Origin: Candidatus Methylacidithermus pantelleriae
Lineage (GTDB): Bacteria; Verrucomicrobiota; Verrucomicrobiia; Methylacidiphilales; Methylacidiphilaceae
NCBI RefSeq assembly: GCF_905250085.1
Contig: NZ_CAJNOB010000004.1
Span: forward strand, 1 to 61,680
Direction of reading: 5' to 3'
DNA length: 61,680 bases
Shown: one piece after another, positions 18,658 to 27,420 of the stretch
Position numbering within the stretch: position 1 is the stretch's first letter
How the letters are laid out: each line of letters starts with the position of its first letter
Notes under the pieces: model-generated
Told to the model about the DNA's origin: nothing
The model's database searches: none
The model's input: the letters and a program-made list of their open reading frames with translations, nothing else
Program-made: the position numbers and the translations under genes

Positions 18658-20112
18658 TCAGAGTGGGAAGGGTTTGGGTCGATGGGTAGGAAAAAAAATG
18701 ACCTCACGGATGGAGCTGACCCCTGAAAACACCATAACGAGGCGGTCAATTCCGATTCCGATCCCACCTGCGGGTGGCATGCCGTATTGGAGAGCGTGGA
18801 GAAAGTCTTCATCGATGGTTCCGCCCTCTTCCAGCCGCGTTTCCATTCGTTTTCGCTGCAAGAGTGGATCGTTAAGCTCCGAATAGCCAGGCGCAATTTC
18901 CATACCTCCGATGATGAGCTCAAAAGCATCCACAACCGTCGGGTCTTGCGCGTTGGGCTTGGCAAGGGGGACAAGCTCGGCAGGTAAATGGCTTACAAAA
19001 AGCGGGCAATACGTCTGCGATTCCACCCGTTTTTCAAAAATTTTTTGGGAAAGGTCGACCGGATCGGTGGTCCCGTGCGTTTCGACCCCTAGTTCAAGGG
19101 CTCGCTTCTTTTGCTCTTCGAAAGAAAGAAGATACCAGTCGCTTCCGGCCGCCTCTTCGATGCACTGCCGGTATGTCTTCCATTCCCACGGAGGGGTAAG
19201 GTCGATTTCTACCAGCCGATCCTCCAAGGTTCGCAGGGAATACTGCAGCTTGCCCAGTAGCTCCTGGGCCAGTCCAACAATTAACTCCTCGACAAGCTTT
19301 GCCATCGTACGGTAGTCCGCGTAGGCCCAATAAGCTTCGAGCATGGTAAATTCGGGGTTGTGTTTCCGCGAAATGCCCTCGTTACGAAAATTGCGGCCTA
19401 GCTCGTAGATTTTTTCGAATCCGGCCACCAAAAGCCGTTTCAGGTAAAGCTCTGGAGCGATTCGCAGATAAAGATCTAGATCCAGAGTGGTGTGATGGGT
19501 GACGAAGGGTCGCGCTGTGGCCCCTCCGGCTACCGGGTGAAGAATCGGGGTTTCGACCTCTATGAATCCTCGGTCTTCGAGCATCCGGCGCAACTGCCGA
19601 ATAAGACGGCTTCGCAAAAGGAAAACCTCGCGTCGCTCTGGATTGGCAATAAGGTCCAGGTAACGATGGCGACTCCGAAGTTCAGGATCCTGCAGACCGT
19701 ACCAGAGCGACGGAATGGGTCGTAACGATTTGCATAGCAAGCGAAACGATCGTGCCCGCACCGTTTTTTCACCCGTTCGGGTAGAAAAAAGCTCCCCTTC
19801 GATTCCAACAATATCTCCAAGCTCCAACTCTTTGAATAACCGATAACTCTCCTCACCAAGGGATTGAACGTTTCCGTAGATTTGAATCTTGCCACTTTGA
19901 TCCAGAAGATGAGCAAAAACACTTTTGCCCATGTCTCGCCAGGCAATGATTCGGCCCGCCAGGCGGACTCGTTGGTTGCGCGGCTCCCAGGAGAGAATCT
20001 GCGCTGAGGGGAGCGTATCCAAAAAAGCCTGGCCAAAAGGGTCCACCCCATGGCTTTTCCATTGGTCGAGCCGTCGGAGCCTTGGTTCCATCAGACGATG
20101 CATTTCTTCCAT
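18658..20112 (-). CDS. lysS: Lysyl-tRNA synthetase (class II)
   Basis: LysRS charges tRNA-Lys in the cytoplasm. The protein has an N-terminal OB-fold anticodon-binding domain (RVRLAGRIIAWRDMGKSVFAHL). A class II catalytic core follows: motif 1 around GFIEVETPIL, motif 2 with LGRNFRNEGISRKHNPEFTM, and motif 3 with GGIGIGIDRLVMVF near the C-terminus. At 484 residues it is near the usual 490-510. It lies between queD upstream (24-base gap) and a DUF374 acyltransferase downstream, all on one strand. No frameshift or missing motif is seen. Confidence 0.95.
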   Translation of the reverse strand: MEEMHRLMEPRLRRLDQWKSHGVDPFGQAFLDTLPSAQILSWEPRNQRVRLAGRIIAWRDMGKSVFAHLLDQSGKIQIYGNVQSLGEESYRLFKELELGDIVGIEGELFSTRTGEKTVRARSFRLLCKSLRPIPSLWYGLQDPELRSRHRYLDLIANPERREVFLLRSRLIRQLRRMLEDRGFIEVETPILHPVAGGATARPFVTHHTTLDLDLYLRIAPELYLKRLLVAGFEKIYELGRNFRNEGISRKHNPEFTMLEAYWAYADYRTMAKLVEELIVGLAQELLGKLQYSLRTLEDRLVEIDLTPPWEWKTYRQCIEEAAGSDWYLLSFEEQKKRALELGVETHGTTDPVDLSQKIFEKRVESQTYCPLFVSHLPAELVPLAKPNAQDPTVVDAFELIIGGMEIAPGYSELNDPLLQRKRMETRLEEGGTIDEDFLHALQYGMPPAGGIGIGIDRLVMVFSGVSSIREVIFFPTHRPKPFPL

Positions 20113-20136
20113 AGGGTCCTCTTTGCGCCTTTTCCT

Positions 20137-20502
20137 CTAGGTGTCACCACGATAGATGCACCGGGTTTTTGAGGTTTCCTGGATGACGATTTCGTACAAT
20201 CCCGGGAGTTGGGGAAAGAGTCGCTCCCAAAACCAGGCGGCAAGCCGTTCCATGCTGGGATTTTCTAAACCGGCAATCTCGTTGAGGACTCGGTGGTCCA
20301 GTAATGCAATCAAAGGCTCTACGGCCTCCGAAATGCGCGCGTGATCGTAGAGGATTCCCGTTACCGGGTCAACAGGACCACTCACGGCTACCGTGACGCG
20401 AAAGCTATGGCCGTGAATCCGGCGGCAATGGTGACCTTCTGGGAAGGAGGGCAGCCACTGAGCAGCTTCGAATTCAAAATCTTTTGCCAAGATGACCTTC
20501 AA
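20137..20502 (-). CDS. queD: 6-carboxytetrahydropterin synthase-type protein
   Basis: This 121-residue enzyme family converts dihydroneopterin triphosphate to 6-carboxytetrahydropterin, the second step of queuosine precursor synthesis. The key block is CRRIHGHSFRVTV, which gives the CxxxHGH motif with catalytic Cys and two zinc His. The rest follows the family: GILYDHARISEAVEPL, LDHRVLN, and a C-terminal YEIVIQET that fits the substrate-binding Glu. A longer frame is open from 20559, but AAGGAGG lies just upstream of TTG 20502, and the product then begins LKVILAKDFEFEAAQ as expected. This unusual TTG start is the better choice. It is followed closely by lysS, and starts 133 bases from a divergent sigma-factor gene. 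The related PTPS/folate enzymes are the main alternative. Confidence 0.85.
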   Translation of the reverse strand: MKVILAKDFEFEAAQWLPSFPEGHHCRRIHGHSFRVTVAVSGPVDPVTGILYDHARISEAVEPLIALLDHRVLNEIAGLENPSMERLAAWFWERLFPQLPGLYEIVIQETSKTRCIYRGDT

Positions 20503-20635
20503 GGTTTTCCCTCCTTGGAACAAAAAAGCGTTCCTTGCCAAGAAGCAAGCCTCGCACACTTCGGGAAAGCTTTTTCTTGCTTCGTTGGTTTGTGCCGCGG
20601 TAATCTTAGCTACGCAGTCGAGGAGCGTTTTGGCT

Positions 20636-21280
20636 ATGGTGGACGAACTTCTTTCTCGGCACCGGGCGGCTTGCGAGGAACAGACGCAGGACCCGCAGGT
20701 GGCTCCCCCTACGGAACCTTCGGATCGCGAACTTGTGGTGCGAACGAAAAAGGGAGAACCCGAAGCATTTGACTGTTTGATTCAGAGGTACCAGCGGCGA
20801 CTTTTCAACGTCATTTATGGGATTGTGCTCAACTATCAAGATGCGGATGACGTTTTACTGGAAACACTTGTCAAAGCCTATCGAAACATCAATCGCTTCC
20901 GGGAGGATTCTTCCTTTTACACATGGATTTACCGGATCGCAGTCAATAGTGCGATTAACTGGAGGCGCCGGGCGTACACAAGGCCCACGGTAAGTCTTGA
21001 GGCAGATGAGGAAGAACGCCCGCTCCCTGAGGAGTTGGTGGATCAAAGGAGCGGTCGAGAGTCGCTGCGGCGATTGGAGCTTGAAGAACTACAAAAGAAA
21101 TTGAACGAATGCTTGTCACGGTTGTCTTACGCTCATAGGGTGGTAGTGACCCTTTTCGATCTTGAGGGAATGAGCCATGGGGAGATCGCCCAAATTTTGG
21201 GCTGCTCGGAGGGTACGGTTCGCTCCCGGTTGTTTTATGCCCATCAACAACTAAAACGTTGTTTGCAAGGCTATTGGTAA
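20636..21280 (+). CDS. ECF-type RNA polymerase sigma factor
   Basis: This 214-residue sigma-70 family protein directs RNA polymerase to a special promoter set. Region 2 is visible as AFDCLIQRYQRRLFNVIYG, then DADDVLLETLVKAYRNINRF, then FYTWIYRIAVNSAINWRRR. Region 4 is SYAHRVVVTLFDLEGMSHG with EIAQILGCSEGTVRSRLFYA. The frame is open from 20492 but ATG 20636 has AGGAG about ten bases upstream and makes a normal ECF N-terminus. It heads a run of four genes on the same strand: a membrane protein 20 bases on, a trypsin/PDZ protein overlapping that, and an OmpA/MotB-like protein. Such layout suggests it controls its own operon and responds to an envelope signal. Confidence 0.92.
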   Translation: MVDELLSRHRAACEEQTQDPQVAPPTEPSDRELVVRTKKGEPEAFDCLIQRYQRRLFNVIYGIVLNYQDADDVLLETLVKAYRNINRFREDSSFYTWIYRIAVNSAINWRRRAYTRPTVSLEADEEERPLPEELVDQRSGRESLRRLELEELQKKLNECLSRLSYAHRVVVTLFDLEGMSHGEIAQILGCSEGTVRSRLFYAHQQLKRCLQGYW

Positions 21281-21300
21281 ACCTGATAGAAGGAAAGAGG

Positions 21301-21816
21301 ATGAAGAACCGCGCCACCAAGGATTCTCGATATCGGGACGAGGAGAATCACCGCATAGGCCGTCTGGTTGCTTTTTTGCTTGAAGAGGAAATTGACCGAA
21401 AGGTAGGAGATAAGTATTTCCAGTCACTGTCGGGCCGTTTTCGGCAGCGGCTCCAAGCCAGTCTGGTTCAGGAACCCACCCTTCCTGAAAGGTTCCTTCG
21501 ATGGTGGGCCGTTCATGCTGGGCATATGGTCCTGTGGCCATCACGAGCGCGCTGGGCGATGAGCATTGCAATGGTGTTACTTTCCCTTCTTGGCGTGGCT
21601 CGCTGGAAAGAAGCACGAGTCAAAGGGACTTTTTTGGCAGGTTCGAACCTCTCATCAACTCCTGCCCGTGTAGAGACGCAGCTTGTGACACCCGCGCGCA
21701 ATCGTGCCCCCTCAGTCGCTTTGCCCCCGGTTGCTCCTCGGGTCATTCCGCGGCCTGAGGCCGAGTATGTGTTCACCGGGGCATCAGAAACGTATGATCC
21801 CACCGTCGCCTTTTAG
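21301..21816 (+). CDS. Single-span membrane protein, candidate anti-sigma factor
   Basis: I do not recognise the family. The 171-residue product has a charged cytoplasmic-type N-terminus of about 80 residues (RIGRLVAFLLEEEIDRKV). One hydrophobic segment follows at about 78-100 (ARWAMSIAMVLLSLLGVARW), then a proline-rich C-terminal part (SVALPPVAPRVIPRPEAEY). This N-in, one-span topology, directly behind an ECF sigma gene, is that of many anti-sigma factors. I do not see the zinc-type HxxxCxxC motif, so the role is inferred from position. ATG 21301 follows a GGAAAGAGG ribosome site. The next gene starts inside its last codons (23-base overlap), showing translational coupling. Confidence 0.6.
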   Translation: MKNRATKDSRYRDEENHRIGRLVAFLLEEEIDRKVGDKYFQSLSGRFRQRLQASLVQEPTLPERFLRWWAVHAGHMVLWPSRARWAMSIAMVLLSLLGVARWKEARVKGTFLAGSNLSSTPARVETQLVTPARNRAPSVALPPVAPRVIPRPEAEYVFTGASETYDPTVAF

Positions 21817-22855
21817 GGTTGTCGGGCGATTGGTTGTTTTTCTTTTAGGCGGGTGTCTTCTGACCTGTCACGATCTTGTCGGGCAAGGGCTTTTCGAAAG
21901 TATTGAGCGCGAGGTCAATCGTATCTTTCTTACGGCCAGAGAGGGGGTAGCTCGCGTTTGGGCTCGCCAGGGCGAATTGACGACAGTCGGGACGGGGTTT
22001 TTTGTGGCTCATGATGGGAGTCTTCTTACGGCTTGGGGTGTCGTCGGATCTTCCCGGGAGGTTGCCGTGGAGATCGACGGGCGCCGGTATGCTGCTCAGG
22101 TGGTGGGGGGCGATCGGCGGAGTGGAGTGGCCCTGGTTCGGGCCGCTGCTCCGCAATCGCGGTACAAGATTCTGGCTATGGGTGATTCAAGGTGCCTACA
22201 GCCTGGGAGTCCTGTGGTTGCCGTCGGCTATCCCTTAAATCTTCCCGCAGCTCCCAGTTTTGGGCTTGTTGCAGGGATGGATACGCAGTTTCTTAACCAA
22301 TTTTTCCCTACCACCCACCTTCGAACTGATGTGTCCGTCAGTCCGGGGCAGATTGGTTCTCCCTTGCTCAATGATCATTGCGAGGTCGTTGGCATGGTGG
22401 TCATGGTAGCAGATAACCGGCGGATTACCTATGCCCTGCCAAGTCAAGCTCTGGAGCGCATTCGGGACGATCTGGTCAGCTACGGTCGTGTTCGATACGG
22501 GTGGGTTGGCGTTGAGGTCGAGGAGGCCCCGGGCGAGATGGTGGAGGGAAAATTTGCCCGGATCAGCCGTCTAATTCCTGGGACGCCCGCGGCAAGCAGT
22601 GGCCTTCAGGCAGGTGATATCCTGTATGAGCTCCAAGGAAAACCCATTCATTATCCCAGGGACGTAGTAGATCCCGCTTTTTATGCTCGGGTAGGGCAGC
22701 GATTAAGCGTCGCCGTCTTGCGCGGTGAGACCCTGCTGCGCTTTTCTCTGCCTGTCGTAGAGAGGCCCATCGCTTCCGAAAATGGATTGCTTGTGGCTCC
22801 CTCTAAGGAACGGGCCTCTGAAGAGGTTCGTAATGTCAATGTCTCTAGGCCGTAG
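21794..22855 (+). CDS. Trypsin-like/PDZ protein lacking the catalytic triad (pseudo-HtrA)
   Basis: The 353-residue protein has an N-terminal signal or anchor (LVVFLLGGCLLT), an HtrA/DegP-like trypsin fold at about 45-230, and a PDZ domain at about 235-330 (LIPGTPAASSGLQAGDILYELQG). HtrA landmarks are aligned but altered. The His motif TNxHVV reads TAWGVV (G82). The Asp motif DLAVLK reads GVALVR (G111). The Ser motif GNSGGP reads GQIGSP (I187). All three catalytic residues are therefore gone while the surrounding fold is kept. It likely works as a periplasmic sensor or chaperone rather than a protease. ATG 21794 overlaps the previous gene; the frame upstream of it (from 21704) lies in that gene. 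The ECF operon context suggests a role in sensing envelope state. Confidence 0.8.
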   Translation: MIPPSPFRVVGRLVVFLLGGCLLTCHDLVGQGLFESIEREVNRIFLTAREGVARVWARQGELTTVGTGFFVAHDGSLLTAWGVVGSSREVAVEIDGRRYAAQVVGGDRRSGVALVRAAAPQSRYKILAMGDSRCLQPGSPVVAVGYPLNLPAAPSFGLVAGMDTQFLNQFFPTTHLRTDVSVSPGQIGSPLLNDHCEVVGMVVMVADNRRITYALPSQALERIRDDLVSYGRVRYGWVGVEVEEAPGEMVEGKFARISRLIPGTPAASSGLQAGDILYELQGKPIHYPRDVVDPAFYARVGQRLSVAVLRGETLLRFSLPVVERPIASENGLLVAPSKERASEEVRNVNVSRP

Positions 22856-22898
22856 TGCGAGAAAGACGGAATCGTTAAGCGATGGCTTTGCCTGAAGC

Positions 22899-23822
22899 AT
22901 GAGCGAACCCTTGCGACTTCCCGATTCAGAGGACCACGATCCGGCAAAATCGTGGTTGACGATTGCCCGTCCGGCTACCCCTCGTCGATGGCTCGTTGCC
23001 TTTTCTTGGAGTGGAGCGGGAGCATGGATGCTTTTCCTTGGGCTTACTGCGTTTCTGGTAACAATAGCGGCATATTCTTTCCTGGGATACCGGAAAATGG
23101 AACAACGCACCCGCTCCCTTGCCGAAGACAACCTTTTGCTTCTTCGGGATAACCAACGCTTGCGATCCGAGGTGGACAAACTCCAGAGCGAACTAGCCAA
23201 AGCCGGGAGTCTTTTACGGACCGAAGAGGCCCTTCTCGAGCGGACAGCTCAGACGCTTCGTTCCGTGCAGGAACGGGAGGAAAAACGAGGGGGTGCACTC
23301 GGGCTTGCACAAGACCAGGAACGGAGCCGGGCTATTGCCTACGGGCGTGCCTTGGAACGAGCGAAAAAACTCCAAACTTGGGTAAGCGAAAAACATTTGA
23401 CCGGAATTTCGGTCGGCGTCGTTCAGGACAAGGTACGTATGACGTTGGCACAGGAGCTTCTTTTTCGTTCAGGAGAAACCCGGCCCCATGCAGAAGGGAT
23501 CCGATTGTTGAGAGAGCTATCGGCCGTGGTTCAACCCTTGGAAAACGATGAGGAACTCTGGGTGGTTGCTCATACCGATTCTCTTCCTCCTTCTTCCTGG
23601 GCCCAACCAACTTTCCCCAGTAACTGGGAGGTAAGTTCGCATCGAGCCGCTTCGGTGGCTCGACTCCTGGCGACGGAGGGCCATTTTCCCACTGGGCGAC
23701 TGGTTGCTTTAGGCTGCGCAGAAGGTAGGCCGGTTGCACCCAACGACACACCCGACGGAAGAAAATGGAATCGAAGGATCGTCCTTTGGATCCTCCGTTC
23801 GCCCCTCTCGGAAAGGCCCTAA
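22899..23822 (+). CDS. OmpA/MotB-family peptidoglycan-binding protein
   Basis: The 307-residue protein has a short cytoplasmic start, a membrane anchor at about 38-62 (AWMLFLGLTAFLVTIAAYSF) and a coiled-coil-like stretch (about 68-150, rich in L, E, R, K). An OmpA C-terminal domain follows at about 185-300. Its landmarks are ELLFRSGETRPHAEGIRLL, VVAHTDSLPP, FPSNWEVSSHRAASVARLL and DTPDGRKWNRRIVLWI, with the peptidoglycan-binding Asp and Arg of the family. The inner-membrane anchor plus PSNWELS-type motif is closer to MotB or TolR/OmpA-like linkers than to an outer-membrane barrel. No motA is nearby, so it is not obviously a motor part. It is the last gene of the sigma/pseudo-HtrA cluster, 43 bases after the previous stop. 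Confidence 0.85.
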   Translation: MSEPLRLPDSEDHDPAKSWLTIARPATPRRWLVAFSWSGAGAWMLFLGLTAFLVTIAAYSFLGYRKMEQRTRSLAEDNLLLLRDNQRLRSEVDKLQSELAKAGSLLRTEEALLERTAQTLRSVQEREEKRGGALGLAQDQERSRAIAYGRALERAKKLQTWVSEKHLTGISVGVVQDKVRMTLAQELLFRSGETRPHAEGIRLLRELSAVVQPLENDEELWVVAHTDSLPPSSWAQPTFPSNWEVSSHRAASVARLLATEGHFPTGRLVALGCAEGRPVAPNDTPDGRKWNRRIVLWILRSPLSERP

Positions 23823-23902
23823 TTAGCTGTCTTTGCTTCTTGGGAGCAAAAACCGCCAAGGGAAGGTAGCGAAAGCTTCCGGTCCAAAGGACCAAAAGAA
23901 AT

Positions 23903-24073
23903 TTACGCCTTGAGCCGAGCCTCTTTCGACTTGCGTCGCCTTTTATCGCAAGGCTTTTCGAAACTCCGTCGCATGCGAGCTTCCCGTAAGGTACCTTCTC
24001 GGTCGAGTTTCTTTTTAAGTCTCCGTAACGCTTTATCGATCGATTCCCCTTTACGAAGCTTAACTTCTGTCAT
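23903..24073 (-). CDS. rpsU: 30S ribosomal protein S21
   Basis: A 56-residue, strongly basic protein with the S21 pattern: VKLRKGESIDKALRRLKKK at the start, then GTLREARMRRSFEKPCDKRR in the middle. S21 takes part in mRNA binding on the small subunit. The frame is open from 24166, but ATG 24073 yields the normal S21 N-terminus (MTEVKLRKGES) and has AGGAA upstream. It lies 89 bases after the stop of the alcohol dehydrogenase gene on the same strand. Confidence 0.92.
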   Translation of the reverse strand: MTEVKLRKGESIDKALRRLKKKLDREGTLREARMRRSFEKPCDKRRRKSKEARLKA

Positions 24074-24162
24074 GCCGTTCCTGCTTTCTACTCCAGGCGA
24101 TTTTGGACCCAGAGCTCCTTTCGCATGGCACAATCTTCGATCCGGTAGTGGTTCGTCAAGTC

Positions 24163-25158
24163 TCAATGTTTCTTCTTGGGGAGAAGAACTGCCGCCCCCT
24201 GGATTTTCCCCAAACGGAACTCCCTGATGGCTTCGTTCGCAGCTTCCAAAGGGTACGTGCGAACTTGGGTTTGAATTTTGATTTGCGCTGCACGCGCAAA
24301 AAATTCCTCGCCGTCCTTGCGGGTGAGGTTGGCAACCGATTGTATGGTTCTTTCATCCCATAAGAGCCGGTACGGAAAGGAGGGGATATCGGTCATATGG
24401 ATCCCACCGCAGACCACCTTTCCTCCTTTGCGAAGATGCTCAAGAGCCCTAGGCACAAGAGCTCCGACAGGCGCAAAGATCAGGGCGGCATCCATGGGCT
24501 CTGGGGGAGATTGGGTGGAATCTCCGGCCCACGCACATCCAAGACTTCGTGCAAAAGCTTTGGCAGCTTCGTCCCCCGGTCTTACAAAGGCAAAGACGCG
24601 TTTTCCTTCCGCATGACAGAGCTGAACCAGAATATGGGCGGCAGCACCAAATCCATAGAAGCCCAGGACATTTCCATCCCGGGCCATGGAGTAAGCCCGA
24701 AATCCAATGAGACCTGCGCAAAGAAGCGGAGCTGCTTCCACGTCTGTGTACTGCGAAGGGATCGTAAAGCAGTAGGCTTCGTGGGCAACGGTGTACTGAG
24801 CATATCCCCCATCGACCGTATAGCCGGTAAACCGGGCGTTGTCGCAAAGGTTTTCTCGGCCAGAGCGACAATACGAGCAATGCTCACAGCTCCAGGCCAG
24901 CCAAGGAATACCTACACGGTCTCCTAGACTAAATCGCCGGCACCCTGGCCCACGGGCAACAACGGTGCCGACGATCTGGTGCCCCAGGATGAGAGGAAGC
25001 TTCGGAGACGGAAGATCCTTTTCGAGAATGTGAAGATCGGTTCGACAGATCCCACAAGCGGTGACCTGGACGAGAATTTGCCCCGGACCTGGCTCCGGGC
25101 AAGGCCAATCCCGGCACTCCTCAAGCTGGTCTCCACCGTTCCATACCATGGCCTGCAT
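24163..25158 (-). CDS. Zinc-dependent alcohol dehydrogenase (MDR family)
   Basis: This 331-residue medium-chain dehydrogenase oxidises alcohols with NAD(P). The catalytic zinc site is seen in ACGICRTDLHILE and GHQIVGTV. The structural zinc site has the four spaced cysteines in CEHCSYCRSGRENLC. The Rossmann glycine pattern is GFYGFGAAAHI. It resembles bacterial AdhA-type enzymes with a zinc-bound tetramer fold. The substrate cannot be decided. Length is normal. It is divergent from the next gene to the right and upstream of rpsU. Confidence 0.9.
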   Translation of the reverse strand: MQAMVWNGGDQLEECRDWPCPEPGPGQILVQVTACGICRTDLHILEKDLPSPKLPLILGHQIVGTVVARGPGCRRFSLGDRVGIPWLAWSCEHCSYCRSGRENLCDNARFTGYTVDGGYAQYTVAHEAYCFTIPSQYTDVEAAPLLCAGLIGFRAYSMARDGNVLGFYGFGAAAHILVQLCHAEGKRVFAFVRPGDEAAKAFARSLGCAWAGDSTQSPPEPMDAALIFAPVGALVPRALEHLRKGGKVVCGGIHMTDIPSFPYRLLWDERTIQSVANLTRKDGEEFFARAAQIKIQTQVRTYPLEAANEAIREFRLGKIQGAAVLLPKKKH

Positions 25159-25310
25159 AGGGGGGGTCCTTTCTCAAAAGCTCCAGCCACCTCAAGAAAG
25201 ATCCAAGGGGAGAGCCTTGGGATCTGTGGGGTCGGGCGAAGGTCTAGGTGGGGTAAGCATTCTGGACGCTTGCCACGACTCCTGTTGAGCGATTAACTAT
25301 GGTTCCAGTT

Positions 25311-25763
25311 ATGCCCAAGCTCAATCTCATCGTTGTTGCCGATCTTGGCTACCTTAACGCTTACGTAGTAGCATACGATCCGCTTACAGGAAAGCCGAGA
25401 CTTGAACTTTTAGAGACTCTTGCGCTGGTGGAAGCCCACAAGCGGCTACGAGAATTATTGAGCGACGAGGCGGGCCGTTTTCCTGTAATCAGCCTCCATC
25501 TGACCGGGGCCGGCGCAACCGGAGAGCGGCACAACTTGGAACTGGAACTCAAAAAGCGATTAGTTTCTGTGTTAGCCCAAGCCATCACCGAAATTGTGGC
25601 AGAGCACAATCCGAAACGATGGGCTCTGGCAGCACCGGCTGAAGTTTTACACCGGCTTCGGGAAAAGCTGCCCCAACGGGTGCAAGCAAGTTTGGCGCAA
25701 ACAGTGGAGGCTGATTTAACAAAAGTGAAACCGTCAGAACTTTTAAGCTATTTTCAGAGGTAG
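25311..25763 (+). CDS. Host-attachment-family protein
   Basis: The 150-residue protein has the pattern of the host attachment (AtsE-like/baeRF) family: an N-terminal VVADLGYLNAYVV strand, ERHNLELELKKRLVSVLA in the centre, WALAAPAEVLHRLREKLP, and a C-terminal VEADLTKVKPSEL. The family is related to the eRF1 fold and was named from Agrobacterium attachment; its general function is unclear. The frame also allows ATG at 25299. ATG 25311 gives an N-terminus more like relatives. It stands alone, with an IS607 relic beyond its 3' end. Confidence 0.65.
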   Translation: MPKLNLIVVADLGYLNAYVVAYDPLTGKPRLELLETLALVEAHKRLRELLSDEAGRFPVISLHLTGAGATGERHNLELELKKRLVSVLAQAITEIVAEHNPKRWALAAPAEVLHRLREKLPQRVQASLAQTVEADLTKVKPSELLSYFQR

Positions 25764-25959
25764 TGGCCTTCTGGAGAGGGTTTTCAGGGTGTTGGGGAGA
25801 AAGTTCCATGGCCCTGGAGAAGCGAACGGACCGGAGCACTAAGGAAAGTTCCTCGAAGGGCTCAAGAGCTGTGCTGTTGGCTTTAAGGAAGAGCTGCCCG
25901 GGGAAATGAAAAAGGAGGGTCTCGCAATTTGACCTTTTCTTTTTTCCGGTGGCTTTCTG

Positions 25960-27420
25960 GCTCTTTCAAGGAAGGTGTTTCATGGGGGCTTGCAACTCTT
26001 CCTCAAAGCATAGACAACCATTCCCCTACCACGGAAGATCCTCCGGGATGCCGGCCGAACGGCGCTGCCGACGGTTCGCGTGCCGGGATTTCGCTGGTAA
26101 AACCTGGATAGCGCCCCAGTCCCACGTCTTCGGGGGCAAAGGCATCGGAGCCAGTCGATTGTTTCCCGAAAGGGCGTGTGCTCCATGAACCGCTTTGAGT
26201 CTCTTCCGGACCCACCGCCATGGAAACGACCATACATGTTGCGTCCAATCGCTTGCGGGTAGGGCCAAGTGACATGACCCCCGTTGCGAGTAGGCACGAC
26301 TGCCTCTGGCACGGATACGCGTTCCCAGAGACCCAATCCTCTCCAGCTGAGGGCACGAGGCCGCGCGGTTGACCGCACCCATCACAGACGTGTAGGCCGG
26401 GTTGACTCCGATCAGCTCGACTTCGGCAGGAAAAAAGGATCGCTTTTCCCTCTTCCTTGCCCTTGCCATCGAGATGCAATCCGATCCGACGAACATCCAC
26501 CCGATCGCCAAAGCGGTCCGTTTCGGGCAAGCCGAGATGATCCTCGTTCCTGTCGATCCTCACCGCTGCGGCAAGGTGAGCGTCACCAAGGAAAGAGGTT
26601 GCACCGCGACGCTCGCAAACACTCGCCACCCCTTTCGGTCCCGCTCGAACCGGTAGCTTTACCGCAGATGCCTCCCGCTTCCGGACGAGTTTCCCTGTCT
26701 TGGGTGTTCTCTTCACCATCCGGCTGGCGGAAAGGACCTGGAGGATCGCCTCCTCGCCGTAGAGCAGACGCAGACCCTCAAGAACCAGGTATTGGCTCGG
26801 GGTCTTCCATCCGTCCGGAAGCCGCAATGGCAACCGATCGGCTGCCGTCCATGGATACCGTGGCCTGGCAAGACTGCTTGGCGGCCGTCTCGTACTTCGA
26901 CCCTAGCACATAGAAACGGGCTCCTCCATTCCACCTGCCAATCCTTCTTCCCGCCCGCATGGTTGGAGTATCCGTTTTTCTTCCAAAAAACTCTTAATGG
27001 GAAGAGGCCGCGGCAGCCCAAACAGAGGCGCACCCGCTCGGGATTTCTGACGGGGCAAGAGCACGTCAAGTTCGGTCCGCAGGATGACTAGCGGCCTTTT
27101 TTGCAAAGCGTTTTATCCTGGCTTCCTTTCCTCAAGCTCGCGGATCACCTTTTCCGCTCTCCGGAGCCCGCTCCTTAGCTTCGTCCATGAGCTGGGGCCG
27201 CCGTTGGCCCACTCCAAGCGATCTTTGCTTTGAGCTCGGACCCGGACGGCATCGAGCTCCCAGGCGGTTACACCCAACCGCTGCAGGAAAGATCGACTAA
27301 GTTTTTTAGCGAAACACGAGCCCGCATCCGGCACCAAAACTTTGCTCCAGCCTGCCCGTAGAGCGCCGGATAGGCCTCGGAGACGAGAAACCTCTTCCAG
27401 TGTCAGCGTCAAACGTGTCT
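25960..27420 (-). pseudogene. IS607-type TnpB relic
   Basis: TnpB is the RNA-guided nuclease carried by IS200/IS605 and IS607 elements. The N-terminal region has TLTLEEVSRLRGLSGALRAG. Later pieces are KNGYSNHAGGKKDWQVEW (about 26960), DRNEDHLGLPETDRFGD (about 26560), and then GVNPAYTSVMGAVNRAA and RGSCHLALPASDWTQHVW in a third frame (about 26400-26200). The first-catalytic-Asp region and NPAYTS block match the class. At least two frameshifts separate the parts, so no nuclease can be made. Confidence 0.68.

Noticed and set aside
23832-23850. TTTGCT-loop-AGCAAA hairpin between the OmpA-like gene and rpsU
   Set aside because: It might be a two-way terminator, but the stem is only six weak pairs and the T run is poor.
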